From JAFGBN01 sp964394145 (lineage in GTDB: Bacteria; Chloroflexota; Dehalococcoidia; GIF9; AB-539-J10): a DNA stretch of 64,000 nucleotides. The stretch is from NCBI GenBank assembly GCA_964394145.1, contig CAYMVL010000043.1, positions 1-64,000 of the forward strand. The letters run 5' to 3'. This document shows, one piece after another, positions 18,147-26,304 of this stretch (position 1 is its first letter; each line of letters starts with the position of its first letter). The translations under genes were made by a program, and so were the position numbers. The notes beneath the pieces were generated by a model. The model had not been told where the DNA came from. It made no database searches and was given only the letters and a program-made list of their open reading frames with translations.

Positions 18147-18779
18147 CTATTTACCTCCCATCCATTCTTTGGCTAGTGCTACTGCCGCCATGGCGTCTGT
18201 TCCGTAAGCATCAGACCCCGTATAGTCCCTGATCTCATCGTTTATCTGACCCCCACCTATCATGATCTTCACTTTATCACGCAGACCAGCGGCCTTTATA
18301 GCCTCTACAGTCTCCCTCATGGAATCAAAAGACAGAGTCAGAAACCCGCTTAGCCCCACCACACTGGCCTTAGTCTCCTTAATCTTATCGATAAACTTCT
18401 GCGACGCTACATCCACCCCAAGGTCATAAACCTCAAAACCATTGATATCAAGCATGAAGACCACGATATCTTTGCCTATGTCATGTATATCCCCCGCAAC
18501 AGTCCCTATGACAATCTTGCCCAGACGCTTAATCTCGGCAGCTTTTGCTATCTTCGGCTTCACCATATCAATTATTTCCTTTAATATCTCGCCGGAGTAT
18601 ACCAGGTCAGGTATGAAGTACTCGCCGCTGGCAAAGCGATTACCTACAGTCTCCATAGCACCCCGGGCGTCGCCCAGAATACCCAGCGGATCGTCGCCAG
18701 CACTCAGCCTATCCTGGACAATTTTCAGGGCCTCCTTCTCCTTTAAGTCGGCCAGTGTGCTAACCAGATCTGCAGACAT
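18147..18779 (-). CDS. Corrinoid (B12-binding) methyltransferase protein
   Basis: A 210-residue corrinoid protein with two domains. The N-terminal helical cap includes SGEYFIPDLVYSGEILKE. The B12-binding Rossmann domain carries GDIHDIGKDIV, whose His99 should be the lower cobalt ligand (DxHxxG), then SGFLTLSFDSM and MIGGGQINDEI. This is the size and layout of MtaC, MtbC, MttC and VdmA-type proteins that shuttle methyl groups between MT I and MT II. A strong SD (AAGGAGGTAAAG) marks the start and it is the first gene of the operon. Confidence 0.93.
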   Translation of the reverse strand: MSADLVSTLADLKEKEALKIVQDRLSAGDDPLGILGDARGAMETVGNRFASGEYFIPDLVYSGEILKEIIDMVKPKIAKAAEIKRLGKIVIGTVAGDIHDIGKDIVVFMLDINGFEVYDLGVDVASQKFIDKIKETKASVVGLSGFLTLSFDSMRETVEAIKAAGLRDKVKIMIGGGQINDEIRDYTGSDAYGTDAMAAVALAKEWMGGK

Positions 18780-18898
18780 AATTCTTTACCTCCTTACTTT
18801 CTCTCAATCTTAGCCTCCTAAACTCAACTACGGGCCACTCACCAACTTAAGCCAATCCCACCACTGGCTCTAAAGACCCGGGATAGCCTCTGCTGAAG

Positions 18899-18935
18899 CA
18901 CGGGGTCAGAAGTCCCCGCGAACTTCTGCCCCCAT
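18899..18935 (-). terminator. Hairpin downstream of SBP C
   Basis: Arms GGGGTCAGAAGT (18902-18913) and ACTTCTGCCCCC (18922-18933) form a stem with a central mismatch and GCGGGG-rich loop, about 25 bases after the SBP C stop on the minus strand. It separates SBP C from the corrinoid operon. Confidence 0.6.
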
Positions 18936-18958
18936 GTTCTTACGCTCTATATGCTGAC

Positions 18959-20296
18959 TCACTCATAAGGAATAGGGAATATTAGCTCGTCACTGGCAGG
19001 AATAAAGTCGTGCTTGGAATAGACTATCGGACATTCCCACACCCACGGTTTGTCGGTCTTTTGCCACTGGCCAAAAGCGAGCGGCATACGGCAAGAGTTT
19101 TCCTCATCAAACATCACACGGGGAGAAGAAATCGTTGTCATATCGGTTTCGCCTAAAGCCTGCTGAACCTTATCCGCATCAAGAGAGCCGGCTCTCTCGA
19201 TGGCATCAGCCATAATCTGCACTCCATGATAGCCCCAGCCTGTGCCCGGGTCCAGTGGCTTACCGGTGTCTTCAACCCATCTTTCGTACAGGCTCATTGC
19301 CGTGGTGCCGCCGATACCGGGTGAATCTCCCCACGCTGCATCCCAAAATGTCTCTATACCGACTCCCCATGGCAGGTCACCACCCCAGGCAGATACATCC
19401 GTGTAGTAAAGTGCTGCCCTTCCGGCAAAAACTACCTTGGGTTCAAAGCCCAGAGTGTGAGCCTGTCTCCACATTGTGCCAAAAAGCGGACCGGGACAGT
19501 TGCCCCACAGTATTTCGACATCGTTATCCATCCAGTCCTTTATAATGGAACTGAAGTCTGTCGTGTCAGTGGGGAACAGCCCTAGATTTCTGTCGATACC
19601 CACAACATCGTAACCCTCATCTTCTAGCATCACAGGGAACAAAGCATACCAGCCTCGCCCATCCGGTTCATCTGATGCGAAGACACCCGCTACTCCGTTA
19701 GTCTGGGCAGCGACAAGGTCCAGCACATCGAACCAAATGTCCTTTATGGTATATCCCGGTTTATCCCAGATAGAACCCTCTGGAGCCGGAGTAGCGATAG
19801 AAAAAGTGAATGTCCAGCTATGCTCCCATACAGGCTTAGCTTCTCTCCTCACGCCCAGCCACGGTTCCATGGGCGTACCTCCGCTAACACGCACTATATT
19901 ATGTCGCTCAACTGCAGTGGCCTCCGGAATAGCCAGATCGATTGGTTGGTTAGGGTCCACAAGAAAGTGCACTTTCTCGCGAAGAATTAAGTCTTCCTCA
20001 AGAGTTCCTGCCTTTGCAGCATCGCTCTCGTTATCGACGACTACAAGCCTGACGGGTATCTTACGTCCGTATTCCTCCACATATATTCCACCCAGCTTGT
20101 TGATGTCATCAACAGCCGCTCTTTCGCCCCATACACCACCCTCACCGAAACCTGCGTGCATGCCTGTTAGCGGCGCGTTGCAACCGATCAGAATTTCTTC
20201 CGGGCTTGTCGGGGTTGCTGGCTTAGCACAGCCCGCAATAACCAGACCAGAAATGACTGCTATTGCTAGAACTAGTGTAACCAATTTGTGTTTCAT
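18959..20296 (-). CDS. ABC transporter substrate-binding lipoprotein (SBP C)
   Basis: A 445-residue LIV-type binding protein. The signal MKHKLVTLVLAIAVI ends in lipobox VIAGC, followed by only a short TPTSP linker rather than the long Thr-Thr-Pro repeat of its neighbours. The binding domain starts EEILIGCNAPLTGMHAGFGE and includes EEYGRKIPVRLVVVDNESDA and WGNCPGPLFGTMWRQAHTL. It is more distant from the B/D/E group and closer to F and H. It lies 180 bases upstream of the corrinoid protein gene on the same strand with a hairpin between, so co-regulation is possible but separate transcription is likely. Confidence 0.88.
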   Translation of the reverse strand: MKHKLVTLVLAIAVISGLVIAGCAKPATPTSPEEILIGCNAPLTGMHAGFGEGGVWGERAAVDDINKLGGIYVEEYGRKIPVRLVVVDNESDAAKAGTLEEDLILREKVHFLVDPNQPIDLAIPEATAVERHNIVRVSGGTPMEPWLGVRREAKPVWEHSWTFTFSIATPAPEGSIWDKPGYTIKDIWFDVLDLVAAQTNGVAGVFASDEPDGRGWYALFPVMLEDEGYDVVGIDRNLGLFPTDTTDFSSIIKDWMDNDVEILWGNCPGPLFGTMWRQAHTLGFEPKVVFAGRAALYYTDVSAWGGDLPWGVGIETFWDAAWGDSPGIGGTTAMSLYERWVEDTGKPLDPGTGWGYHGVQIMADAIERAGSLDADKVQQALGETDMTTISSPRVMFDEENSCRMPLAFGQWQKTDKPWVWECPIVYSKHDFIPASDELIFPIPYE

Positions 20297-20338
20297 TTAC
20301 TCCTCCTTTCTTTGTTTTTATTTCGATTGTGCCCTGTA

Positions 20339-20353
20339 TCACCATATAGACAT
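20339..20353 (-). other. Mini-ORF in conserved SBP leader (copy C)
   Basis: Four-codon frame reading MSIW then stop, 43 bases before the SBP C start. Just upstream the block keeps an open frame ending TEFGGKAAIEASKRKRGKEM, the best-preserved coding-like version of this part. Confidence 0.35.
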
Positions 20354-20568
20354 TAGCTCATCTCCTTTCCTCGTTTCCTCTTTGAAGCCTCTATCGCGGC
20401 TTTGCCGCCAAATTCAGTAACGTATTTACAAAACCCAAAGGGCCCTGTCCCAATCAGCCTGCTCGCGCTTATATTCTGAAAGAACTGGACGATGACGAAA
20501 CCCAAAAACACACATATTCAGCAGGCTCTGTTCAGAAGACCACCGTAGATCAAATAACATGTGCGATT

Positions 20569-20598
20569 ATGCTACTATTGTAGCTCCCATATTGTCAA
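20569..20598 (-). promoter_or_regulatory. Candidate promoter for SBP C
   Basis: On the minus strand TTGACA (20598-20593), an 18-base spacer and TAGCAT (20574-20569). The spacer start ATATGGGAGCTACA is nearly the same as at the SBP E promoter (ATATGAGAGCTACA), so the two promoters are homologous. Confidence 0.5.
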
Positions 20599-21003
20599 CT
20601 CATAGAATTGAACCATCCAAAATGTAATCAGAAGAGGTAACATTCAGTTTCGATAATATGACACAAGAGCTGTGGCCAGGCTATCGAAAGGCTGCATATG
20701 CAGTCAAAGAATGAATAGCTGAACGTAGTAATGTCAATAATGCTACAACGTCATTACCAAGAAGCAGAAGCCTCTGATAGGAATGAATACTGCTGTAATG
20801 CCGGACAGTCCGCGGAACAAGCAATCGGGAAGATGCATACCTCGGATTTTGGACCAGAGGGTGTGAGCAAGAGAAAGTAGAAGCAAATTGCCAGAAGCCA
20901 TAGGCCGGTGTTATTGATGTCATTAGCCAGCACTCACGGCGGCATTGACAGCACAAAAGCATTAATGTAGCATAATTGTGAATGCCTCCCGCACGTGCGG
21001 CTA

Positions 21004-21062
21004 GGAGCTAGCCGTGTCGATCGACCACGGCGAAGTGCGAGTACGGTGGTTCTGTGAAGGGA
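21004..21062 (+). ncRNA. Possible group II intron domain V-like remnant
   Basis: The stretch has GAGCTAGCCGTG, then CGAAGTGCGAGTACGG and GGTTCTGTGAAGGG. The order GAGCCG...GAAA...CGGTTCTGTGA resembles domain V and its 3' flank of bacterial group II introns, but with insertions and mismatches, and no reverse transcriptase is nearby. At best a decayed end of an intron; it could be an unrelated hairpin. Confidence 0.25.
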
Positions 21063-21095
21063 GTCTGATGGGTATCTGTATTGCGGAGTATCCTA

Positions 21096-21124
21096 TTGAC
21101 TGGCCTCCTCGTCCGGGATATACG
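21096..21124 (+). promoter_or_regulatory. Weak candidate promoter for SBP D, overlapping a hairpin
   Basis: TTGACT, a 17-base spacer and TATACG. The spacer and -10 overlap a stem CCTCGTCCGGG/CCCGACGAGG (about 21105-21132). The hairpin may instead be the end of an upstream element. Confidence 0.25.
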
Positions 21125-21241
21125 CCCGACGAGGCTGACAGGGTCGGGCTTATGCTTTCTTTGTAGATAAGTTACTGGATTTTCCTACAAAGCGGTGCCA
21201 AAGGTTTCAGAGTGGATACAGGAAAAAGTGAAGAGGAGGTT

Positions 21242-21256
21242 ATATCTATTGAGTAA
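21242..21256 (+). other. Mini-ORF relic in conserved SBP leader (copy D)
   Basis: The equivalent of the leader mini-ORF, but with ATA and ATT in place of the two ATG codons (reads I-S-I-E, stop), so it cannot start normally. It is preceded by GAGGAGGT and lies 44 bases before SBP D. Confidence 0.35.
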
Positions 21257-21299
21257 CATAGGGTATGAAGGCGTATAAGATCAAAGAAAGGAGGGTCTA

Positions 21300-22694
21300 A
21301 TGAAACACAAGTTAGTTACCCTGGTTCTAGCAGTAGTAGTAATTGTGAGCCTGGTTATTGTAGGTTGTGCTGAGCCGGCTACTCCAACAACACCCACAAC
21401 CCCCACAACCCCGACAACACCAACGACTCCAACTACGCCGACGACTCCGGCAGGACCAGCAGAAATCGTTATTGGCGCTAATCTGGCCATGACAGGTATG
21501 TATGGCGGTTTTGGTGAAGGAGCTGCATTTGGTTATGAAGCGGCAGCCGAGGATATTAACAAGCTGGGTGGAATATATATAAAGGAATATGACCGCAAGC
21601 TCCCCGTCAAATTTGTAATTGTTGACAATGAGAGTGACCTGGGCAAGACAGGAACTCTGGCCGAGGACCTGATACTCCGCGATAAGGTAAACTTCCTGAT
21701 GACCTCCGGAGCACTGGAGGTCAGTTTCCCCCCTGCAAGGGTGGCTGAGCTCCATCAGGTGCCATTCATGATGGGATTTGGTCCTTATGAGTCCTGGCAA
21801 GCTATGCGTATGGAAGCCGATCCGCCGTGGAAATATAGCTGGGCGCAGAGTTTCGCTATAGCTACTCCAGCTCCAGAGGGTGATTTCCGCCATGGCGTAA
21901 TGGGCTATAACATGTTTGACGCCTGGCTGGGTGCTCTGCAGTTCTTCGGTGACAAGACCAACAAGAAGATAGCCCTTCTAGCCTCAGATGACACGGACGG
22001 CAGGGGTTGGTATACAGCATTTGCACCGGCAGCTGAAGGTATAGGTATGGACTGCTATCGCTCAGACGAACTCTTTGGCATAGTGCCTATGGATACCACG
22101 GATTTCACCACGCTCATAGAGGAATGGAAGAAAGAAGACTGCCAACTGGTCTGGGGCAATGCTCCCGGGTTCTTCTGGGGCATATTCCTGAGACAGGCTA
22201 AGATGCTGGGGTACCAACCCAAGCAGGTTTTTGCCACCAGGGGAGGCCTCCTCTACAACGACGTAGCAGCCTGGGGCGGTGACCTGCCGCAAGGCGTCTG
22301 CAATGAGATGTTCTGGAACCCGTCGATTCAGGTTGCTGAAGGTATAGGCGACACCACTCCTACGAGCCTGCACGAAACGTGGGCTAAGGAGACAGGCCAA
22401 CCGATGCATCAGTTTGTCGGGATTCATTATGCTGAGGCGCAAGTCGTGTTCGATGCTTTGGAAAGAGCCGGTAGCCTTGACGCAGATAAGATTCAAGCAG
22501 CACTACCACAAACCGATTTGATGACGATTTATCATCGTGTAGTGTTTGATGAGGACCAGTACAGCAGGGTGCCGGTTGCTTTTGGCCAGTGGCTGAGAGG
22601 CGATAATGGTGACTGGGTGAACCCGATAGTATATTCCGCCCACGACTTCATGCCTGCCACTACCGAAATGCTATTCCCCATCCCTTACGATTAG
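21300..22694 (+). CDS. ABC transporter substrate-binding lipoprotein (SBP D)
   Basis: A 464-residue LIV-type binding protein with signal MKHKLVTLVLAVVVI, lipobox VIVGC, a linker of about seven Thr-Thr-Pro units (DNA about 21381-21450) and binding domain starting AEIVIGANLAMTGMYGGFGE. It is nearly co-linear with SBP B and SBP E; with E it also shares the terminator and about 180 bases beyond it, so the two are recent duplicates. A strong SD (AAAGGAGGG) precedes the ATG. Monocistronic. Confidence 0.9.
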   Translation: MKHKLVTLVLAVVVIVSLVIVGCAEPATPTTPTTPTTPTTPTTPTTPTTPAGPAEIVIGANLAMTGMYGGFGEGAAFGYEAAAEDINKLGGIYIKEYDRKLPVKFVIVDNESDLGKTGTLAEDLILRDKVNFLMTSGALEVSFPPARVAELHQVPFMMGFGPYESWQAMRMEADPPWKYSWAQSFAIATPAPEGDFRHGVMGYNMFDAWLGALQFFGDKTNKKIALLASDDTDGRGWYTAFAPAAEGIGMDCYRSDELFGIVPMDTTDFTTLIEEWKKEDCQLVWGNAPGFFWGIFLRQAKMLGYQPKQVFATRGGLLYNDVAAWGGDLPQGVCNEMFWNPSIQVAEGIGDTTPTSLHETWAKETGQPMHQFVGIHYAEAQVVFDALERAGSLDADKIQAALPQTDLMTIYHRVVFDEDQYSRVPVAFGQWLRGDNGDWVNPIVYSAHDFMPATTEMLFPIPYD

Positions 22695-22721
22695 ACTGCG
22701 AACATAATGAGGACCCAATAT

Positions 22722-22763
22722 CATGGGGTCGGAGACTTTAGGGCTCTCCGACCCCATGTTTTG
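22722..22763 (+). terminator. Rho-independent terminator after SBP D
   Basis: Stem CATGGGGTCGGAGA paired perfectly with TCTCCGACCCCATG, then TTTT. The same terminator is found at 28685-28726 after SBP E. Confidence 0.9.
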
Positions 22764-22793
22764 CTGTGTGTTATCTCCCCCCCCGCCCCCCCC

Positions 22794-22968
22794 GCTTGAA
22801 GCGACTGGCTAAGGTTACCCGGGGTCGCTAAAGAAGGATGACTTCATGACTGATTGCCGGGACAGGATACAAGCATAACACGAAGAACCAGGTATATAGC
22901 TATCTACGCGCGCTCGATTAGCTCTCCGCATCAGGGCACCACCTGACCATTCAGTCGGGCACGTCAAA
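22794..22968 (+). repeat. 3' flank repeat, copy 1 (after SBP D)
   Basis: About 175 bases similar to 28745-28921. Shared landmarks are TTACCCGGGGTCGCTAA, ATTGCCGGG, AAGAACCAGGTA, AGCTATCTACGCGCGCT and GCATCAGGGCAC. In one frame both read KDxFMxDCR and later NTKNQV.SYLRALD then stop, as if the 3' end of a lost gene. This copy has a frameshift and stop in the middle. Confidence 0.75.
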
Positions 22969-23010
22969 CCGCCCAAGCGGACAAATCAAATAGGCTTTTT
23001 GGGCCAAATA

Positions 23011-23039
23011 TTGACGGTAGTTATCATTTCTGTTAAAGA
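23011..23039 (+). promoter_or_regulatory. Candidate promoter for carboxymuconolactone decarboxylase-like gene (copy 1)
   Basis: TTGACG at 23011-23016, 17-base spacer, TAAAGA at 23034-23039. It aligns with the better promoter at 56706-56734 before the second copy of the gene. Confidence 0.45.
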
Positions 23040-23078
23040 TATTTCTCAAATATAAAGCCATATGAGGAGGTTACTGTT

Positions 23079-23420
23079 ATGGAAAGCCAGTTAGAGCTTA
23101 ATGAAGAGCGCCTCAAACTGCTAGATCAGCTTGGCCAGAAGTTGCCTGATCTCTTAATAGCCGAAGGTGCCGTATTGAACGAAGTATATAAGGACGGGGC
23201 GGTCAGCCGCAAAACAAAACGTCTAATGGCTTTAGCCCTGGCAATCGGGGTTGGCTGTACCAATTGCATCCTTGGTCAGACCATGGAGGCACTGGATGCT
23301 GGAGCCACAAAGGCCGAGATACTGGAGACTATCTCAGTAGCTGTAGCCTTGAGGGGTACCACCGGCGTTGGAGAGTCCCTCAGGGTAATCAAGCTGCTGG
23401 AAGAATTGGAGTTGGAATAA
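23079..23420 (+). CDS. Carboxymuconolactone decarboxylase-like protein (copy 1)
   Basis: A 113-residue protein of the carboxymuconolactone decarboxylase/AhpD-like family, an all-helical fold. The signature VGCTNCILGQTMEALDAGATKAEI contains a CxxC pair (C60, C63), but the usual catalytic His three residues later is Gln67, so classic AhpD-type proton relay is not expected. SD is GAGGAGG. It is a paralogue of 56773-57114, with very similar protein, upstream region and downstream region. Function unknown; family members act as peroxidases, decarboxylases or remain uncharacterised. Confidence 0.85.
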   Translation: MESQLELNEERLKLLDQLGQKLPDLLIAEGAVLNEVYKDGAVSRKTKRLMALALAIGVGCTNCILGQTMEALDAGATKAEILETISVAVALRGTTGVGESLRVIKLLEELELE

Positions 23421-23577
23421 CCGAGCCGGCTCCGTGCGGAGGCAAGTTGTAGTCGTCTGGCATTAGACACGTAAACTTGCGTCTGTGATTCCCCCTTGCC
23501 CGGAGTGGCTGCAACATCGATTACAATAGCAGCAATTTTGTAACTGCACACGAATCGTCTGCTATAGATTATGAGCT

Positions 23578-23637
23578 ATGGCTGGCGGAGCTAACCCTGA
23601 GGAGACAGGACCTGGCTGCACTGAAGGACACTGCTGA
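23578..23637 (+). pseudogene. Truncated 5' fragment of folP
   Basis: Reads MAGGANPEETGPGCTEGHC then stop, matching the start of the intact folP at 57271 (MAGGANLEETGLGRTECG). The preceding bases (CTATAGATTATGAGCTATGG) also match those before folP. It sits at the same distance behind copy 1 of the carboxymuconolactone gene as folP sits behind copy 2. It is therefore the broken right end of a segmental duplication. Confidence 0.8.
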
Positions 23638-24046
23638 TCAAGACGCTCTGTCTTCTGCCTTTCTCATACTTGCTTTAGATTAGTTCTCTTCTATCAACTT
23701 GCGCTATTCATCTCTTGAATGCATCTCCATGCTTTCCATAGCCTGCCCCTACGTGCTTCATCACTTTAGCCAGGCTGAACCCTAGCCCCTTCTGGTTAGA
23801 TTTTTCATAATTTGACTATTCTCACTTCTGTTAGATCATAGATGATTCAAGTCCAGCGGTTGACAAGAAAATTACAGCCACTATATAATCGTGCAAGGAA
23901 CGGGGGATTCTTTCCATCTGGAAAGAGGTAGTGCGTGGAATGAATGAAATTACCGATAGCCCTGGTATTAGCTAGAGTGAGAGAAGGTATTCCAAGTCGG
24001 TTAATACGCCCTGTTTCTGACCAAATTGTTAACAGGAGGTGCCATT
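23638..24046. other. Intergenic with decayed minus-strand ORF and SDR promoter
   Basis: On the minus strand, about 23810 to 23650, a frame reads QKGLGFSLAKVMKHVGAGYG then KHGDAFKR, a stop, and IAQVDRRELI. It looks like a decayed coding sequence of unknown family. The rest is the promoter and leader of the SDR gene. Confidence 0.4.
23860..23889 (+). promoter_or_regulatory. Consensus sigma-70 promoter for the SDR gene
   Basis: TTGACA (23860-23865), 18-base spacer and TATAAT (23884-23889): a full consensus match in both boxes, about 160 bases before the SDR start. Confidence 0.75.
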
Positions 24047-24868
24047 ATGGATCTGAAGGGTAAGGTAGCCTTAATCACTGGAGGAGGTACTGGAATAGGG
24101 GCTGCTATCGCAGAGCGATTTGTTGCTGATGGAGCCAAAGTAAGCATCACCGGGTTACCCAAAGAAATGCTGGAAAAGGTGGCCAAGTCACTCCCCTCAG
24201 GCACAGTAGCCATCTGTGCGGGAGATGTGACCAGCGAGGAGGATGTGAAGCTTATGGTAGATACGACGGTGAACTTCGGCGGCAAGATCGATGTGCTGGT
24301 AAATAACGCTGGCATAACCCACCCGGGTCCTGTTGCGGACCTTGATGTAAGGTTGTGGCGAGAAGTTATTGATGTAAACCTTACCGGTCCTTTCCTACTC
24401 ATGAAAGCGGTAATACCGTATATGCTGAAACAGGGCGGTGGTTCTATCATAAACATGGCCTCAGTTGGTGGAATGCGCTGCCTCCCCAATTTTCCGGCCT
24501 ACTGCAGCTCGAAGGCGGGCCTCATTATGCTTACCAAGCAGGCGGCACTAGACTACGGCCGCTATAACATCCGCTGTAATGCCGTCTGCCCTGCGGGTAT
24601 CAAAACGGACATGACCAAGAAGGATTTCGGTCAGGCCGGGAAAAGGCTCGGCATGGAGCCAGAGGCTTTTATCAACCAGATAGCAACAGCAATGCCACTG
24701 CAGCGGTTCGCCGATCCGTCTGAAATCGGCGGCCTTTGTAGTTACCTGGCCAGCGATGATTCATCATTTATGACCGGGGCGGCTATCACCATTGACGGTG
24801 GAACTGCCATTGTCGATGTCGTGGGGGCAGCAATAACGGCAGCCCTGAGGAGAGGCGGTATTGTATAG
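24047..24868 (+). CDS. Short-chain dehydrogenase/reductase (SDR)
   Basis: A 273-residue classical SDR, NAD(P)H-dependent. The dinucleotide-binding motif is TGGGTGIG (residues 11-18), then NNAG and the active-site YCSSK around residue 155, with the catalytic Ser in the preceding MASVGG strand. The C-terminus has ITIDGGTA, as in FabG-type enzymes. The ATG at 24047 has a strong SD (AGGAGGT) 6 bases upstream. Substrate unknown. The context of transhydroxylase-like enzymes makes reduction of a cyclic dione or phenolic compound worth considering (inference). Confidence 0.9.
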   Translation: MDLKGKVALITGGGTGIGAAIAERFVADGAKVSITGLPKEMLEKVAKSLPSGTVAICAGDVTSEEDVKLMVDTTVNFGGKIDVLVNNAGITHPGPVADLDVRLWREVIDVNLTGPFLLMKAVIPYMLKQGGGSIINMASVGGMRCLPNFPAYCSSKAGLIMLTKQAALDYGRYNIRCNAVCPAGIKTDMTKKDFGQAGKRLGMEPEAFINQIATAMPLQRFADPSEIGGLCSYLASDDSSFMTGAAITIDGGTAIVDVVGAAITAALRRGGIV

Positions 24869-24879
24869 TAGAGGCTGTG

Positions 24880-25130
24880 TCCTCTAAGACTGGCTGAGAC
24901 TGTGCTGAAAGCGCCTTTTTTACGCCTCATTCCCCGGTCAACCTGGCACGCCAGCCGCTACAGCTTCTCTATTCTGTCCTGCAGAGCCCATTACTCAGCA
25001 GGCTATTTCTTGAACTTGTCCAGGTTCTGTCGTCCCTTCCAGTGGTAGAGCAGACTTGAGCTCATATTACAGAGCTCCTACGGTATGTGATCGTCATAGT
25101 TCCATGCATCCTGCGGACAGACATAGAACG
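24880..25130 (-). pseudogene. Possible decayed IS3-type transposase OrfA
   Basis: A minus-strand frame with five internal stops reads KAFYVCPQDAWNYDDHIP, ELCNMSSSLLYHWKGRQNL, DKFKK, WALQDRIEKL and RLACQVD. The order of HTH-like SSSLLYHWK followed by a leucine-zipper-like stretch resembles OrfA of IS3-family elements. The match is by eye and partial. Confidence 0.3.
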
Positions 25131-25164
25131 CCTTATAGTGGGCTGTAGATGACTTTGTCGGCTC

Positions 25165-26094
25165 TTATTCGCGGGGTGGATCGCCGTCGAATACACCGCT
25201 TGGATTTAGGAAGACCTTGCCCGCTGGGCCTGGTAATGGCGTTAACCACTCAGGGCTGCTGTGCGGGAATAGCAGTCTGGCCTGCCAGTGAATGCCGAAG
25301 TCTACCGGTTTTACGTCGGGGTAAAGCTTGGTCATAGCCTCTACCATTTCTGAGCCGCTCCTGGCAGTGTTGTACACCTTTTCGTAGTTGTCCAGATACC
25401 TGAGTGACCAATCGATGCACTCCGTGTAGGTAAGCGAAGATTTCTCTTGGGCCTCTTCCATCAGATGAACCTTTACACTGTCAGAGTGACCGGGGATTAC
25501 GATGCGCGGGTCAAACTCCCTTAGTTTAGCAATCGAGGCCCTCCACTTGACCCGGCGCGCGACATTGCTTTCAACTGTCCATAAGTGGGCGTCATGGAAG
25601 GCGACGTCGATAGCGCAGGCTACCTTGATCGAGGGGATCCAGACCACGGAGTTGTTGGCGCAGTCACCGTCCCAGTTATCGGAGACCTGAATCTGCTCAC
25701 CTTCGAGAAGCAGTCTGGGTTCTCTTAAGGCTGTGGGTACCGTGATCTTGCGGGGGATATCGTCCGGGGCAAAGCAACCACCCCCCCACATTTCGAGCTT
25801 AGCCTTAGAAGTAGCAACAATGTCCTGCACCACGCTTGGCAGAGCTACAATCTTGGCTTTGGGGAACGCGTTTTCTAAGACCTGCAAGCCAAAATGGTGA
25901 TCAGGATGGAAGTGAGATACGTAAATGTGGGTAAGATTCTTGCGCATGGGGATAATTTCGGCAGCCATACGATGCGTATCGCTGAGAAGCTGGGAGGCAT
26001 CGATCAAGATCGCATCCCTTTCACCGTATATCAAAACCGAGCTGCCGTCAAAGCCTAGATAGCTGTGATGAAAGACCCTAAACTTAAGAGACAA
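25165..26094 (-). CDS. MBL-fold metallo-hydrolase
   Basis: A 309-residue metallo-beta-lactamase-fold hydrolase. The first metal motif is VSHFHPDHHFG (H61, H63, D65, H66), further ligands are the His of FHDAHLWTVE and the His of VIPGHSDSVK. A TTG at 26094 with a strong SD (AAAGGAGAG) 4 bases upstream is preferred; the frame also extends to an ATG at 26145 with poorer context and unlikely N-terminal sequence. Substrate unknown: family members include lactone and cyclic-ketone hydrolases, so a ring-opening role near the SDR is possible but unsupported. Convergent with the SDR gene. Confidence 0.83.
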   Translation of the reverse strand: MSLKFRVFHHSYLGFDGSSVLIYGERDAILIDASQLLSDTHRMAAEIIPMRKNLTHIYVSHFHPDHHFGLQVLENAFPKAKIVALPSVVQDIVATSKAKLEMWGGGCFAPDDIPRKITVPTALREPRLLLEGEQIQVSDNWDGDCANNSVVWIPSIKVACAIDVAFHDAHLWTVESNVARRVKWRASIAKLREFDPRIVIPGHSDSVKVHLMEEAQEKSSLTYTECIDWSLRYLDNYEKVYNTARSGSEMVEAMTKLYPDVKPVDFGIHWQARLLFPHSSPEWLTPLPGPAGKVFLNPSGVFDGDPPRE

Positions 26095-26304
26095 CTTGCT
26101 CTCCTTTCCTGCAGAATTGGCCCTGTGGGCACTCCAGGGCCTCACGTCATATCAACCGCACCAGTCTCACTTGAATCACGTCTATTCTAGCTAAAAATCT
26201 CTCATAAGTCAACCTTATAGTCTGTCCCAGTTGCCTCAAATTTTTGGTAGGTCTGAGGTGTTTATGGGTGCTGAGAGACCGCACAGAAGAGAGGAAGTCG
26301 CTCA

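Larger units (their letters stand above)
20297..20962. other. SBP C leader and unassigned sequence
   Basis: Minus-strand leader of SBP C with the conserved block (20300-20480) and promoter (20569-20598). From 20600 to 20962 I find no convincing gene; a 93-codon minus-strand ORF (20681-20962) is Cys/Ser-rich, has no SD and no motif. Confidence 0.45.

Noticed and set aside
13388..18779. Operon as a Wood-Ljungdahl (AcsE/CdhDE) gene cluster
   Set aside because: No acetyl-CoA synthase, CO dehydrogenase or CdhD/E subunits; the UroD-type MT I and small corrinoid protein fit a substrate-specific methyltransferase system better.
20681..20962. 93-codon minus-strand ORF
   Set aside because: No SD, biased Cys/Ser/Leu composition and no match to any family I know.
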